From an uncultured Planctomycetota bacterium (lineage in GTDB: Bacteria > Planctomycetota > Planctomycetia > Pirellulales > Thermoguttaceae): 41,505 nt of DNA. The position numbers and the translations under genes are program-made. Below, in pieces: positions 24,185 to 34,013 of this stretch; positions within the stretch are counted from its first letter, which is position 1, and the number at the start of each line of letters is the position of its first letter. Under the pieces are notes generated by a model that searched no databases, had not been told where the DNA came from, and worked only from the letters and a program-made list of their open reading frames with translations. The stretch spans positions 1 to 41,505 of the forward strand of contig CACYBR010000200.1 in NCBI GenBank assembly GCA_902772705.1. Reading direction: 5' to 3'.

Positions 24185-25207
24185 ATGAGACTTAAAATCA
24201 TTCGAAGGGATCTCCCTCTCAAACATGTTATGACCGTTTTCCGCGGGACGATTAGCCGTATTCGGACGGTGGTCGTCGAACTGGAACAAGACGGTTTGAG
24301 AGGGTACGGCGAAACATATGAGGATCCTCATTGGGGCGTTTCCATCGAAGATATGACGCTCGCTCTTGAGGGATGTCGCGAGTTGGCGGCAGGCCATGCG
24401 CTCGCCGATCCTCATGCCTTTATTCGTCATCTGGAACCCTCGTTGAAGGGTAATAAAGCCGCGACGACTGCGATCGAAATGGCTGCCTGCGATCTTTGGG
24501 GAAAGCTTCGTAACGCGCCGCTGTGGCGTATTTGGAGCTACGACGCCCATCGTCCTCTTCCACTTTCCAGCTATACTTTGGGGTTGGATTCCCTTTTTCG
24601 TATTCTCGAAAAGTATAACGAGCAACCGGACTGGCCCATCTACAGAGTTAAGCTCGGTTCGCGCGACGATATGGAGATTTTGCGCGAGCTCCGTAAACGA
24701 ACCGCCGCTCCTTTTCGTCTGGACGTTAACGGGTGTTGGACTTATCAGCAAGCGATCGATTATCTTCCCGAACTCAACGAGCTTAACATTGAACTGATTG
24801 AGCAGCCCTTACATCCTGACGATCTGGAAGGAATGAAGAAATTCAAAGCGGCTTGTTCGATTCCTCTGATTGCCGACGAGAGTTGTCGTTGCGAGGAGGA
24901 TATTTCTAAATGCGTAGGGCTTTTTGACGGCGTTAACTTGAAACCAGTCAAGTTTGGCGGTCTCAATCCGACGCGAAAGGCGATTGATCGCGCCGTTTCG
25001 CTGGGGCTTAAGACAATGATCGGCAACACGATTGAATCGACGATTGCGGCGAGCGCCATGTCCCAGTTTGCGCGTAAGGTCGACTATATCTACATTGACG
25101 GCCCTCTCCTTATCGATCGCAAGATCGGTTCCGGCGTTTCTCTCGATCATGGCAGAATTCTGATGTCGCGCGAATGTGGAACCGGCGTCGTGATGCAGGT
25201 TCGTTGA
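24185..25207 (+). CDS. dipeptide epimerase-like enolase-superfamily enzyme
   Basis: This 340-residue protein belongs to the muconate-lactonizing/dipeptide epimerase branch. The barrel carries RVK at 154-156 where relatives have Lys-x-Lys, the metal ligands Asp180 (RLDVNGCW), Glu206 (IEQPL) and Asp231 (IADES), and the second catalytic lysine, Lys256, in NLKPVKFGG. The C-terminal DGPLLI is typical of L-Ala-D/L-Glu epimerases. These act in the cytoplasm on dipeptides from peptidoglycan turnover, swapping the stereochemistry at the C-terminal residue. The first lysine of the motif is Arg here, while the second, the actual base, is kept. Substrate specificity cannot be read from sequence alone. 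The gene stands alone. Confidence 0.87.
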   Translation: MRLKIIRRDLPLKHVMTVFRGTISRIRTVVVELEQDGLRGYGETYEDPHWGVSIEDMTLALEGCRELAAGHALADPHAFIRHLEPSLKGNKAATTAIEMAACDLWGKLRNAPLWRIWSYDAHRPLPLSSYTLGLDSLFRILEKYNEQPDWPIYRVKLGSRDDMEILRELRKRTAAPFRLDVNGCWTYQQAIDYLPELNELNIELIEQPLHPDDLEGMKKFKAACSIPLIADESCRCEEDISKCVGLFDGVNLKPVKFGGLNPTRKAIDRAVSLGLKTMIGNTIESTIAASAMSQFARKVDYIYIDGPLLIDRKIGSGVSLDHGRILMSRECGTGVVMQVR

Positions 25208-25387
25208 ACGCTTGTTTTAATCGAATCAGGGGAACGAAAACTGAGTTTCTCGAAACGCCGAACCACGTCTGAACCTCATAACGCCAAGTCGACTTTCATT
25301 CCGAAACAGTCGATCCGTCCTTGTTTCAACGTTCAGATTTTCAGCAACCGTCTTTACGAGCGGAGATTCTGTTCAGTTTCTGAACCT

Positions 25388-28192
25388 TTATGAAAAGGGG
25401 CGGGAGAGTTTCGCCCCTGAGGTTTTCTGTAGTCGGCTTGATTTGTTTCGTCGACGTCTTAAATGGATCGCCGCCAACATGAGAAGCGCCGTCCAGCCCG
25501 CTCCTGATATGGCGGCGCCTGCGTACAGTTTTCTGGGGCGATACCTCATGACCGCGCAGTAACGTCCCGGAGGAATCGACGCTTTCCTGAGAAAACCAAA
25601 AACCGGTTCGACACGCTGATTTGAAACCTCGGCGCCCCTGACGCGCTGAAGCTCGTCGGAAAGAACGCAATGTTGTTTTATGTTTTTAAGCTTTTCGCAG
25701 ACCTCGTTAGAGACTGGAAGCAACTCCAAACTCCAGTCCGGCCAGTATTGCTCTGACACGACGAGCTCCGCCGAATCTGACGATTTCAGGAGGAAAATAA
25801 TCTCATTATTCCTATACGACAGAATTGTTACGTCGTCTTGCGGACTGGTTTCGACGGGCTGTCCGTTTCGAAACAGTCTCGCTCGAGAAGGAGGCGTTTC
25901 AAGCTTCTTAAAGAAGACGCTCCAGTCGCTGTTTACGACCTGATTGGAGTTGGTCCCGGACGGCGATATCCGCTCGGTCCAGAATCGAGGTCCGAGTATA
26001 TATCGAACGTCAAGGAAGGCAAGATCCGCGTCAAGGTTGACGCCAGTAAAAGCCTCGTCGATGAATTTTGCGTATTCTTTTTCCATGACGGCGCCGCGTA
26101 CGTCGACGATCGCCGCGCCCCGAGCAAAGGGATACATCGGATAAAGAGTTTCAACGTCCCACACGACGCGTTCGGTAACGCGACGAGGAGACGACTTTGT
26201 CTGAAATACCGCCGGAAACCAGATGGGATAGCGGTAAACTCGCGTTGGCGGGTTTGAGCGAATCGCGCCGGCTAAATCGTTTTTAAATTCGTCTGAAACG
26301 ATTTCAGAGGAACGCTCGAAGAGACGCGACGGAGCGACGGTTATCAACCAGCGATTCGCAAAAAACAGGTCCCCCGCGACGATTAAAAGAACGAGTCCTG
26401 AGAGCCAGACGCGTTCTCTCTTGCCTGTCAAGCGTCTCAATATGTCGGGCGCCGCGAGAGTAACGCCGAGCACAATCGCGGTTTGAACGAGAGAACAGAG
26501 AACGATCTTACAGGAAAGTTGCGGCTGGAACGGTCCAAACAGCGGATTGGTTGGAATCTGAAGGGAGGAAAAAAAGAATCGTCCCCAGATCAGCAGGACG
26601 ACGACGCCTGTGATAGCCAATGTAAAAGCTGTCCACATTAGGACTTTGAATTTTCTGGCGCTTCTTTCATAGTCCCATCCAATTCCCGCAAGCGTTGAAA
26701 ATCCAATAGCGGCGACGGTTAATAGCTTTGCGGGATATCGAAATTCAACGAATTTGGGTAAGACAAGGTTGAGAAGCCAGTAGAGACCGCCGACGGGATC
26801 GCCGTCGACGAAGGTCATGTTAGGCGTGGTTCCGTTGACGACGTCCTTAAGGAAACGAATCAGCCATACCAATCCAAAACCTCCCAGCGCGCCCAGCAAT
26901 CCGAATAAGACGAGCCAGGTTGCGGCGGCTGATATGAACGCTCTCGGTTGGTCTGAAGCTGGACCGGAAGCGCCACGTCTTAGTCTCATCGACGCGAGCG
27001 CCAGTAAAAATGGAATAATCCCAAAATAGAGCGTTGGGGTCCAGACGGAGAGTTCTTCTGGAAACGCTTCAAACCATCTGGCGGATTGAGGAAACTGTTT
27101 TCCACCGGCGTTAGGGAAAAGGTATTCAAGCCAACGCCATGGGCCTACGCTAAAGCGGTAGATTGACCGACTTCTGCCATTTTGCGAGAAGTCCTGACAT
27201 AGAAGCCCCTGACAGATTTCCTTGTGAAGCGTCGGACGCTCCATTCCTGCAGCCCGGGCTGCGTTGAAGGCCGACGGAAACTCCCATATCGAACGAACGC
27301 CATTGTCGTCAGATCGTGTTGAACGTTCAACCGCTTCGAGACTGGGAAGAATTTGAATTGAGGCTAAAAGACCTGTTAATACGCACGTCCCGAGGAGGAA
27401 ACACAGCGACGCTGTAATTCTCCCTTTAAAACGTTCAGGCTTGACGATATGGGCTTCCTGGATTGGACGCGCCCAAAACAAGGAAACGACGGTCGACGTC
27501 AGGAGCGTTAGGTAGACGATCTGAGGCTCTCCACCCAGTATCGTTATCGCAAGAATTGCGCTCAATTTACATAACGCCGTTATTTTGCGACGCGCTGTTC
27601 GTTCTTTAAAAAAAACAAGCGCATACGCAAAGTGCAACGGCGCCCAGGCTGAGCCCACGAGATAGATAACGTTCGTATATTGGAATAAAACCTGTCCGGA
27701 AAACGCGTACGACACGCCTGCGAGCGTCGAGCCTATCCTGCTGGCGCCAATGCAACGCAAAAGTCGGAAGGCCGAATAAAAAGCAAGAATAACATGAAGC
27801 CAAAGGTATATTTTAAAGCAGAGCGCGTAAGAACAGATTTGGAGACTCGACAGAAAGAAGATAACCTTGCCCGGATAAAAAACGCTCGACGTAGGATCTC
27901 CCGCAAGCGGCTGTCCGAGGTTGACGTATGGATTCCACAATGGGAGCTGTCCTGATTCCCAACAGCTTTGTATTTGTTCAAAAAGGGGATAATAGTAGTA
28001 AGCGACGTCGCGATAAGAGCACCTGACGCCAGAGTCCGCCGTCGGTAAGAAGAAAGCTGTGAAAAGAGCGAGAGGAACAAGCGTTAGCAAGATCCCGGGG
28101 AGGAGCGCTTCGTCCTTCATAGAATGTTTCGGACGCGACGCTTCCGGCAAAGACAAACCGACTTCGACGTTGGAAATGACGGCCTTCTTCAT
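25388..28192 (-). CDS. YfhO-like polytopic membrane protein
   Basis: This protein has 934 residues and about a dozen membrane segments. The first extracytoplasmic loop carries YYYYPLFEQIQSCWESGQLP and WNPYVNLGQPLAGDP, the signature of the YfhO family (GT-C-like fold, polyprenyl-linked sugar transfer to cell-wall polymers). After a membrane-rich part (about residues 20-630) comes an extracytoplasmic domain with SRARLFRNG and VVSEQYWPDW, typical of YfhO C-terminal domains, and a last membrane helix. ATG 28192 overlaps the tsaE stop as ATGA, which points to coupled translation; an ATG at 28222 would extend it by ten residues. The transferred sugar and acceptor are unknown. Confidence 0.85.
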   Translation of the reverse strand: MKKAVISNVEVGLSLPEASRPKHSMKDEALLPGILLTLVPLALFTAFFLPTADSGVRCSYRDVAYYYYPLFEQIQSCWESGQLPLWNPYVNLGQPLAGDPTSSVFYPGKVIFFLSSLQICSYALCFKIYLWLHVILAFYSAFRLLRCIGASRIGSTLAGVSYAFSGQVLFQYTNVIYLVGSAWAPLHFAYALVFFKERTARRKITALCKLSAILAITILGGEPQIVYLTLLTSTVVSLFWARPIQEAHIVKPERFKGRITASLCFLLGTCVLTGLLASIQILPSLEAVERSTRSDDNGVRSIWEFPSAFNAARAAGMERPTLHKEICQGLLCQDFSQNGRSRSIYRFSVGPWRWLEYLFPNAGGKQFPQSARWFEAFPEELSVWTPTLYFGIIPFLLALASMRLRRGASGPASDQPRAFISAAATWLVLFGLLGALGGFGLVWLIRFLKDVVNGTTPNMTFVDGDPVGGLYWLLNLVLPKFVEFRYPAKLLTVAAIGFSTLAGIGWDYERSARKFKVLMWTAFTLAITGVVVLLIWGRFFFSSLQIPTNPLFGPFQPQLSCKIVLCSLVQTAIVLGVTLAAPDILRRLTGKRERVWLSGLVLLIVAGDLFFANRWLITVAPSRLFERSSEIVSDEFKNDLAGAIRSNPPTRVYRYPIWFPAVFQTKSSPRRVTERVVWDVETLYPMYPFARGAAIVDVRGAVMEKEYAKFIDEAFTGVNLDADLAFLDVRYILGPRFWTERISPSGTNSNQVVNSDWSVFFKKLETPPSRARLFRNGQPVETSPQDDVTILSYRNNEIIFLLKSSDSAELVVSEQYWPDWSLELLPVSNEVCEKLKNIKQHCVLSDELQRVRGAEVSNQRVEPVFGFLRKASIPPGRYCAVMRYRPRKLYAGAAISGAGWTALLMLAAIHLRRRRNKSSRLQKTSGAKLSRPFS

Positions 28193-28686
28193 TTCAGGCG
28201 TGGGGAAGACGCGCGACCCCATCGTTCAAGAACGTTCTTTTCAAAGTCCGGATCAAAACTCCCCATGGCGGTTATAACAATCCGCCTTGCCGTTTCTTCA
28301 AGAGGATAGATGGAAATTTCAAGACGGTCTTCCGGAATCGCGTCTTCGACTTTATCGGCCCATTCGACGAAAGAAACCCCGTCGCTGTCAAAATATTCGC
28401 TCACCCCCAGTTCGAGAAAATCGTCTGAGTCCTTCAAGCGATAAGCGTCAAAGTGATAGAACTTTCTTACGTCGCCCTGATATTCTTTGATCAGCACAAA
28501 CGTCGGGCTGCCGACCTCGTTCTGCGGAACTCCTGACGCCTGAGCGATTGCCTGAACCAAACGAGTTTTGCCCGCGCCAAGCGTCCCCACGAGCGACACG
28601 ACCGTCCCGTCGGGAATGGAGCGTGCTAGAACTCGTCCGAGAATATCGGTTTCCTGTTCGTTTTTGACAATGATCTCAATGGACAT
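28189..28686 (-). CDS. tsaE: tRNA threonylcarbamoyladenosine biosynthesis ATPase TsaE
   Basis: This 165-residue P-loop protein has Walker A GTLGAGKT (34-41), the family motifs GSPTFVLIKEY and FYHFDAYRL, and VSFVEWADKV. TsaE works with TsaB and TsaD to put the t6A modification on position 37 of ANN-decoding tRNAs, in the cytoplasm. The length is normal. It is the upstream partner of the YfhO-like gene in a two-gene unit. Confidence 0.96.
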   Translation of the reverse strand: MSIEIIVKNEQETDILGRVLARSIPDGTVVSLVGTLGAGKTRLVQAIAQASGVPQNEVGSPTFVLIKEYQGDVRKFYHFDAYRLKDSDDFLELGVSEYFDSDGVSFVEWADKVEDAIPEDRLEISIYPLEETARRIVITAMGSFDPDFEKNVLERWGRASSPRLK

Positions 28687-28773
28687 GGTTTCACCGCGAT
28701 AAAGACGTCTGTGACTGGCAAAGCTCTGTCATTCTATCGATTTGACTTGATTTTACAAGAGCGTATAAAGAGG

Positions 28774-28814
28774 GAGCCGAATTCGGAAAGGTCGATTCTT
28801 TCCTGATTCGGCTC
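28774..28814 (-). terminator. hairpin terminator after the DUF11 gene
   Basis: A long stem (GAGCCGAAT with ATTCGGCTC and an inner GGAAAG with CTTTCC) lies about 45 bases past the DUF11 stop. On the minus strand the tail is CCTCTTTATA, so the U-run is weak. Confidence 0.55.
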
Positions 28815-28858
28815 TCATTTGCGTATACGAACAAAACGTCGTTCTAACGTCTGTCTGA

Positions 28859-31138
28859 TTATTCGTACACTCTGGTGTTGGTTTCCTTGACGAGCGGATC
28901 GAGGTCGTCGGAGCTCAACTGGAAGCCGATGCGGCAGTCGCCCGCCTGATTTGCGGAAGCTTTGACCTTATAAGTCGTCGAAGATTTCGCGCCAATTTCA
29001 GGGATTCGATCGAAGACAACGACGCCATTACGGTTTGTCGCCTGCGTCGGACCGTCTGTCGCCAGAATCGAGATCGCTTCGGGCGCGAGGATTTGAAGAA
29101 CGACGTTTGAGGAGGCTTTCGTTCCATTGTTCACAATTGTGATCGTGTATTCCAATTCATTTCCAACTTCAACCAGATCGGCGCTGGACGTCACATTGAA
29201 GGAGAGCGCGGCAAGCCCGTCGATCGAAATTGTTTTAGAAGTTTGAACCGACAGGTTATTGGGACCAGACGCGCTGAAAACCAATTCGACTTTATCCGGC
29301 TTCGTCGACTTGACAGTGAGTTCGATCTCGCCGTTGGCCTGAACTGGCAGATCGGCCAGATCCCAATAGACGGAATGTTCGTCCTCTTTGTATGCTCCAA
29401 GATTGTTGGCCTTGACAAAAGCGACGCTTTCAGGAAGTTGAGCGACAAGCTTGACGTCATGAGCAGGCGCGTCGCCGACGTTTTTAACCGTCAGTTTGTA
29501 AACTGTCGATTGTTCAAGATACGCGTTCGTCACTCCCTTGATGCCGAGTTCAAGTTGCGGCGACGTGACGTTGACGATTGTTTCGACCTCCTCGGGTTCG
29601 CAATCGTCGGCGGACACGGAGAGTTTGTTGACGCTTTGTCCTTGAGCGACTGTCTTGAGCGTTAGAGGGAGACGTTTAGATTCGCCAGCCTTAAGCGTTC
29701 CAAGTTTGTTGTCCAGAACCGAACCGTTCGGATGAAAAAGTCCTTCCGGGATCGTTTCCAGAAGAGCGACATTATATGCGGAACCCGTTCCAACGTTCGT
29801 AACGACGATGTCAAAGCTAACGTTTTCACCGAGTTCGACAGATTCTGCGGCAGTGACCTCCACCTTGAGCTTCGGACGTGAACATTTGGTTTTAAAGGTC
29901 GCTTCGATTGGAAGCAGAACCGTGGCGACGCTACCAAAATCCCCTTCTTCAGAAGGAACAATGGAATAATCGAACCTTTTCTCGCGCTGCGATTCAAGAT
30001 CAAACGCGGGCCAGAACAGGTCGCCTTGAGGCGTTGGCGAGATGTTAGCGTCTGCGGAGACGAATTGAGCGCCCTGCGGCAACGTTTCGTGAAGAAGGAT
30101 GTGACGCACCGTCTTATTTCCCGTGTTTTTCACTCTGATTGTAATCGTTGCAGGTTTGTTCGTCTGCACTTCTTCAGGAGCGATTTTCTCGACGATGATC
30201 TGCGTCGTTTGAGGACCTTCGAGTTCAGAATTGCCGGGCGTCGCCTGATTGGAAATGATGGAATCCACAAAGCTTGCGATGGTTTTCCTCTCGTTCCCAG
30301 CAAGAAATCCGTCTTTATTCTGGCGATCTGAATTGATTTGAGGGAGCTGTTGCGTAGAGGTTCCCGACGATCCCTGAGGTAGGGCAGGCGCTGGTTCGCT
30401 AATCGGAAGAGGACTTGGCAAAGCGCGTGGTTCTTCTTCCAGCGCGCTTGTTTCGTCGCCTTCAAGGGACGTAGCGAGAGGACCTTCTGGTTGCAACGGT
30501 TGCGGAAAATCTTCCTCAACTTCCTGAAGGGAAAGACTCGAACCGCTCGGCGGAAGGGGAGTTTGCGCCATCGGCTCGCTGTCGGGTAAAACGCTTTCGT
30601 TTTCGAGCGGAAGAGCGGTTGGCGACGCGGGAAGGGCAGGGAAAGAGCCGTTTTCGAGTTCGTCTTCGTCTGACATGAGATTCAGACTTCCCACAGGGCG
30701 CGACGCAGCGAGAGGATCGCTTTGAGCGAACTCGACGTCCGGGGCAGTTCCCAGGTCGTTGGCGAGGATAGAACCCTCGCCGCTGAACGGATCGGGCTCA
30801 TGAACAATCGGAGACGTCTCGACCGCAGGAAGTTGCGAAGGTCCCTTCGTTGCTGATTCGGGATCGACGACCGATAGACTGAGCTCAGAAGCGGTCGAGG
30901 TAGAACGGATCTTTTTCGACGGTAGCGTTCGGGCCGTCGGTTTTTTAGGGGCAGGAGTAGACGTTTGGGCAGTTCCCTTTTGAGGCAGGGAAAAACGCGC
31001 AAGTCCAGAATCTTTCGTTCCCTGGGCTGCGTTGAGTTGAGTCGGCGAACTTAACTGACGGCAAGTCCAAACAACTCCGACCACGATAAGCGTCGCGCCG
31101 ACAAAGCCTGCGACGCATTGAAGCGCTGAACGTTTCAT
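28859..31138 (-). CDS. membrane-anchored protein with four DUF11-type repeats
   Basis: This 759-residue protein starts at ATG 31138 (AGGG seven bases upstream); a longer frame to 31258 has no site. An N-terminal anchor (about 8-25) is followed by a Pro/Ser/Glu-rich disordered region of some 280 residues, then four immunoglobulin-like DUF11 repeats (beginning near VEKIAPEEVQTNKPATI, LKVEVTAAESVELGENVSF, LGIKGVTNAYLEQSTVY and FNVTSSADLVEVGNELEY). Each repeat has the family's N-x-G-x-x-x-x-x-V pattern (VKNTGNKTVRHILL, VTNVGTGSAYNVALL and so on). Such proteins are common in the planctomycete envelope and are probably structural. It is a single-gene unit on the minus strand. Confidence 0.87.
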   Translation of the reverse strand: MKRSALQCVAGFVGATLIVVGVVWTCRQLSSPTQLNAAQGTKDSGLARFSLPQKGTAQTSTPAPKKPTARTLPSKKIRSTSTASELSLSVVDPESATKGPSQLPAVETSPIVHEPDPFSGEGSILANDLGTAPDVEFAQSDPLAASRPVGSLNLMSDEDELENGSFPALPASPTALPLENESVLPDSEPMAQTPLPPSGSSLSLQEVEEDFPQPLQPEGPLATSLEGDETSALEEEPRALPSPLPISEPAPALPQGSSGTSTQQLPQINSDRQNKDGFLAGNERKTIASFVDSIISNQATPGNSELEGPQTTQIIVEKIAPEEVQTNKPATITIRVKNTGNKTVRHILLHETLPQGAQFVSADANISPTPQGDLFWPAFDLESQREKRFDYSIVPSEEGDFGSVATVLLPIEATFKTKCSRPKLKVEVTAAESVELGENVSFDIVVTNVGTGSAYNVALLETIPEGLFHPNGSVLDNKLGTLKAGESKRLPLTLKTVAQGQSVNKLSVSADDCEPEEVETIVNVTSPQLELGIKGVTNAYLEQSTVYKLTVKNVGDAPAHDVKLVAQLPESVAFVKANNLGAYKEDEHSVYWDLADLPVQANGEIELTVKSTKPDKVELVFSASGPNNLSVQTSKTISIDGLAALSFNVTSSADLVEVGNELEYTITIVNNGTKASSNVVLQILAPEAISILATDGPTQATNRNGVVVFDRIPEIGAKSSTTYKVKASANQAGDCRIGFQLSSDDLDPLVKETNTRVYE

Positions 31139-31822
31139 TGATAACCCTACGCGAGTGACTCCACGCCTGCTTCCGCAGTTAACGTTAACAGACGCCGTCC
31201 GATGGTGAATACTTAAATGAGGAAGCGCTTCTGGCGAGACGCGGGTATTATTAAGCAAATAATAATTTCCCGTGTCGGAGAGGCGACTTGACGTCGTGCG
31301 TAAACGCTATTACGCAAAGTCCACGCCCGAAGCGACTGATATTTTGGGATTATTAACAATTTTTCCCCCCTTAGAAAAGGTCAATTTCAAAATAACTTGC
31401 GACGCGTTGTAATTAAGGGCGCGTCCGCGTCGCTCATGAAGAATGTCGCCGTTGTTCGAAATCAAACGCTCGTTTCGGTAGCTTCTGCGAATGAGAATGG
31501 TTGCAGTTGTCTTTAAGAAATCTGAGTTCCGCCACTGCGAAATCGTTCGAGAATCAATCCACGAGGGGACTATATGCTTTGAGACGTCATGAATCGCGCC
31601 CGGCGGGCGTCCTTTTTACGCGTCATACGTCTGACCAGAAACGCTTAAATTTTCTGACGGCGATTTCGTTTCATTATGTGGAGGAAAAGAAAACCAGTCT
31701 GCGTTCGTATCGGTTCCAAGACGTTTTTATGAGTCAGGAGCGCACAGAGAACGCGCCGAACGAGGACGTTTTCTTCGTCTGTTATGGAGGAAGAAGGATT
31801 GCGATACCGTTAGCGGAGGAAC
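31139..31822. other. gene-poor stretch upstream of the DUF11 gene
   Basis: A 119-codon plus-strand frame (31501-31860) starts with TTG, has no family resemblance and runs through the terminator stem of the opposite gene, so I do not call it. The AT-rich part near 31240-31400 probably holds the promoter of the DUF11 gene, but I cannot point to clear boxes. Confidence 0.4.
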
Positions 31823-31858
31823 AAAAAAAGACGCAGCTCCGCTTGGAAACTGCGTCTT
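31823..31858 (-). terminator. rho-independent terminator of the DUF1573 gene
   Basis: AAGACGCAG pairs perfectly with CTGCGTCTT, and the minus-strand transcript then runs into a run of T, 30 bases after the stop. Confidence 0.88.
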
Positions 31859-31887
31859 GAACGCGTCATTTCGTTTTCATCGAGAGG

Positions 31888-33390
31888 CTATTTCACAATC
31901 GATTCTGAGGGCGTCTCGGAAATAAATTCTGGCATGTCGGCCTTTCTAACCTGTTTCCAGTTGCTGGTCCACTCTCCCTGTTTATCCAGGGAGGAAGAAG
32001 ATTTGGTCAACTCCTCTTTTCCTGCATTCTCCTTCTTGACCGGTTTCCAGACAAACTCCTGACGTTCTTCAATCTCCACGTGAACGCCTGCGTCTTGCGT
32101 TCCCTGGCGTTCACGTTCGTTCGAAAGTTTTTCCATTTCGACGTCGTCCTCGGACGCTTCTGGACGGACGTTCGTATTGGTTTTGGCCTTAGGAGTTTTT
32201 CCCGTCTCTAGGGGCGTTGGTTCCAGACCTTCTGTCGCTTGGGGGATTCCCCGGTTTGTGGGCGCAATTCTTGCAGGCGAATTCAACTTGCTCTGGAGAG
32301 AATCCGGAATAGCGGCCGACGAATCCGGCGCAGAATATTCTCCCTTTTTGACAACCATTCCCGTCATTGGGAGTAAGAGTTTTTGACGTCCTCCGTCCTC
32401 GTCATGAAGACTGGTGACGATTTCGATCTCTCCAGCGACAGGTCCGACGTTTTCGTCGGCGTTGAATTCGATTTGGATAACGTGTACGGAACGTTTTAAA
32501 TCCGTCTTTGCGCCGGAAACTCTCCTGTCGTTGGATTTTACTTCAAGAATTTTGAACGGTTCCGAACCAGAGACGACGACGTTTCGCGTGATTCCCTTGT
32601 CTTGTTCGATAACGCCCAGTTGAAGGAAGGACGGTTTGGCGCTAAGCGGTTCGACGACAAGTCCCTGAATAGGCAGGAAAACGGTCGAGGTTGCCGGATC
32701 CGGCTCGTTTGTTCGTAGTTTCAAAAGATCGTGCAGATAGCCGGGCGACGCTTCCGATTTAAGTTCAACGAGGATTTCATAGACGACGCTGCCTCCCTGA
32801 CGACGAACTTCGCGCGCTTCTGCTCGAATACCGGGATTATTCTTCTGAATATCCGTTAGCGCCCAGCCTGCTCGCCCCTCGTATTGAAGGAAAGCCTTCT
32901 TCACGCTCTTGACGCCGTGCTGGACGGTTCCAAATTCAATTACGCCGGGATCAAAGCCAATATCGGGGCGGATGTAGGTCTTGACTTGAAGTTGAACTTC
33001 CGCTGTTGTTGGCTTGCTAAAGACGACACGGATCGTCGCCTTACGCTGCTTCGTATGTTCACGCCCGGAGGTGTCGACTCTCGCAATGACTTCTCCAATC
33101 TCGCCCGGATGAACGACCTGCTTGCTCACCGACGCTTTGGTGCATCCGCAGTTGGACGAGACCGACGCGATGACAACGTCTTCATTGTAGATGTTCTTAA
33201 ACTGGAACCTCTTCTCAACGTCGGCATGCAACGCGACGCTTCCAAAGTTATGCAGACGTTCCGTACCCATCTCGCTGAACATTTTAACGGCCCACTGGCT
33301 TGTCTGGGCAAAGAGTGGCGAGACGTTTGACAGGAGTAAAACGGCTACAAACGCAGCCGAAAACATCTTCATGTGATTGATTTTCCTCAT
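31888..33390 (-). CDS. DUF1573 exported protein
   Basis: This 500-residue protein has a signal peptide (residues 1 to about 29, ending SPLFAQ) and a DUF1573 domain at about 40-135 with the hallmark IASVSSNCGCTKASVSK followed by PGEIGEVIARVDTS. Further beta-rich immunoglobulin-like segments extend to about 340, with a low-complexity charged tail after that. DUF1573 proteins are secreted and frequent in planctomycetes; the Cys-x-Cys pair may bind metal or form a disulfide. The function is unknown. Its own ribosome-binding site (AAGGAG) is good, and it forms a one-gene unit with a strong terminator. Confidence 0.87.
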   Translation of the reverse strand: MRKINHMKMFSAAFVAVLLLSNVSPLFAQTSQWAVKMFSEMGTERLHNFGSVALHADVEKRFQFKNIYNEDVVIASVSSNCGCTKASVSKQVVHPGEIGEVIARVDTSGREHTKQRKATIRVVFSKPTTAEVQLQVKTYIRPDIGFDPGVIEFGTVQHGVKSVKKAFLQYEGRAGWALTDIQKNNPGIRAEAREVRRQGGSVVYEILVELKSEASPGYLHDLLKLRTNEPDPATSTVFLPIQGLVVEPLSAKPSFLQLGVIEQDKGITRNVVVSGSEPFKILEVKSNDRRVSGAKTDLKRSVHVIQIEFNADENVGPVAGEIEIVTSLHDEDGGRQKLLLPMTGMVVKKGEYSAPDSSAAIPDSLQSKLNSPARIAPTNRGIPQATEGLEPTPLETGKTPKAKTNTNVRPEASEDDVEMEKLSNERERQGTQDAGVHVEIEERQEFVWKPVKKENAGKEELTKSSSSLDKQGEWTSNWKQVRKADMPEFISETPSESIVK

Positions 33391-33813
33391 TGTCGTTCAC
33401 TCCTTCTACCCTGTCAGGAAACCATTCGGCGAGAATGGTCGAACGTCTTTGACAAAACGTCTTAACGTTGTTCCTGCAAATGGACGATTCAGAGGAAGAA
33501 CCGGGTCGTTGGTTCAACATCCTGTCGGTTTCCCTATTTAACAACGGCGCAATACATGCGACATGACGCCTTTGCAGGAATCGCCCTCTTTCTTATCGAC
33601 GTGTTATTGTCGTCTTCTTTATTGAAATCGTTATTTCAGTAAAAAATTTTTTAACTGTTATAGTTCAGGTATTTTTACTGGTTTAAATAAACGGAATATC
33701 AAGAATGCCTTATGAAAACGGCTTTCCATGGTCGCCAACTATATCAGAGAGCAAAAGCGAGGAACACGGTTTGTTTCATCAATCCGACGGAATATAGCAA
33801 AGTCTGTGAATTT
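33391..33813. other. AT-rich divergent intergenic region
   Basis: This region separates two divergent genes and is the most AT-rich part nearby (about 33590-33720). It probably holds both promoters, but I see no clean pair of boxes for the minus-strand gene. Confidence 0.4.
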
Positions 33814-33851
33814 TTGGAACTATTTGAAGATAATTTAGGGTAAAATAATAT
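33814..33851 (+). promoter_or_regulatory. possible promoter for the transglutaminase/TPR gene
   Basis: Two overlapping readings: TTGGAA, 16 bases, TAGGGT, or TTGAAG, 16 bases, TAATAT. The first puts the start near 33848 and leaves the GGAGG at 33856 in the transcript. Confidence 0.35.
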
Positions 33852-34013
33852 GGTCGGAGGTTTTCATGCGTAGTTCATTGGGGTAGAATACCCGAACCTG
33901 CTTATTCCCGTCTTCAGATGGTTGCCGCTTCGTCCGGACGACGTTTTGAAGACTGAGTAGCGAACTGCTTTTGTATTTCGGGCTGAATAGATCCGAAGCG
34001 TTGTAGTATTGGC
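33852..34013 (+). promoter_or_regulatory. leader with a six-codon upstream reading frame and long-range stem
   Basis: GGAGG (33856-33860) stands five bases before ATG 33866, which opens a six-codon frame coding MRSSLG and stopping at 33884-33886. This is a better ribosome-binding site than that of the main gene. Downstream, GTCTTCA (33910-33916) pairs with TGAAGAC (33947-33953) around the palindrome CGTCCGGACG (33931-33940). This could be a leader-peptide control region. It could also be chance. Confidence 0.35.

Noticed and set aside
31501-31860. 119-codon plus-strand reading frame starting with TTG
   Set aside because: No ribosome-binding site, no family resemblance, and its end is the terminator stem of the opposite DUF1573 gene.
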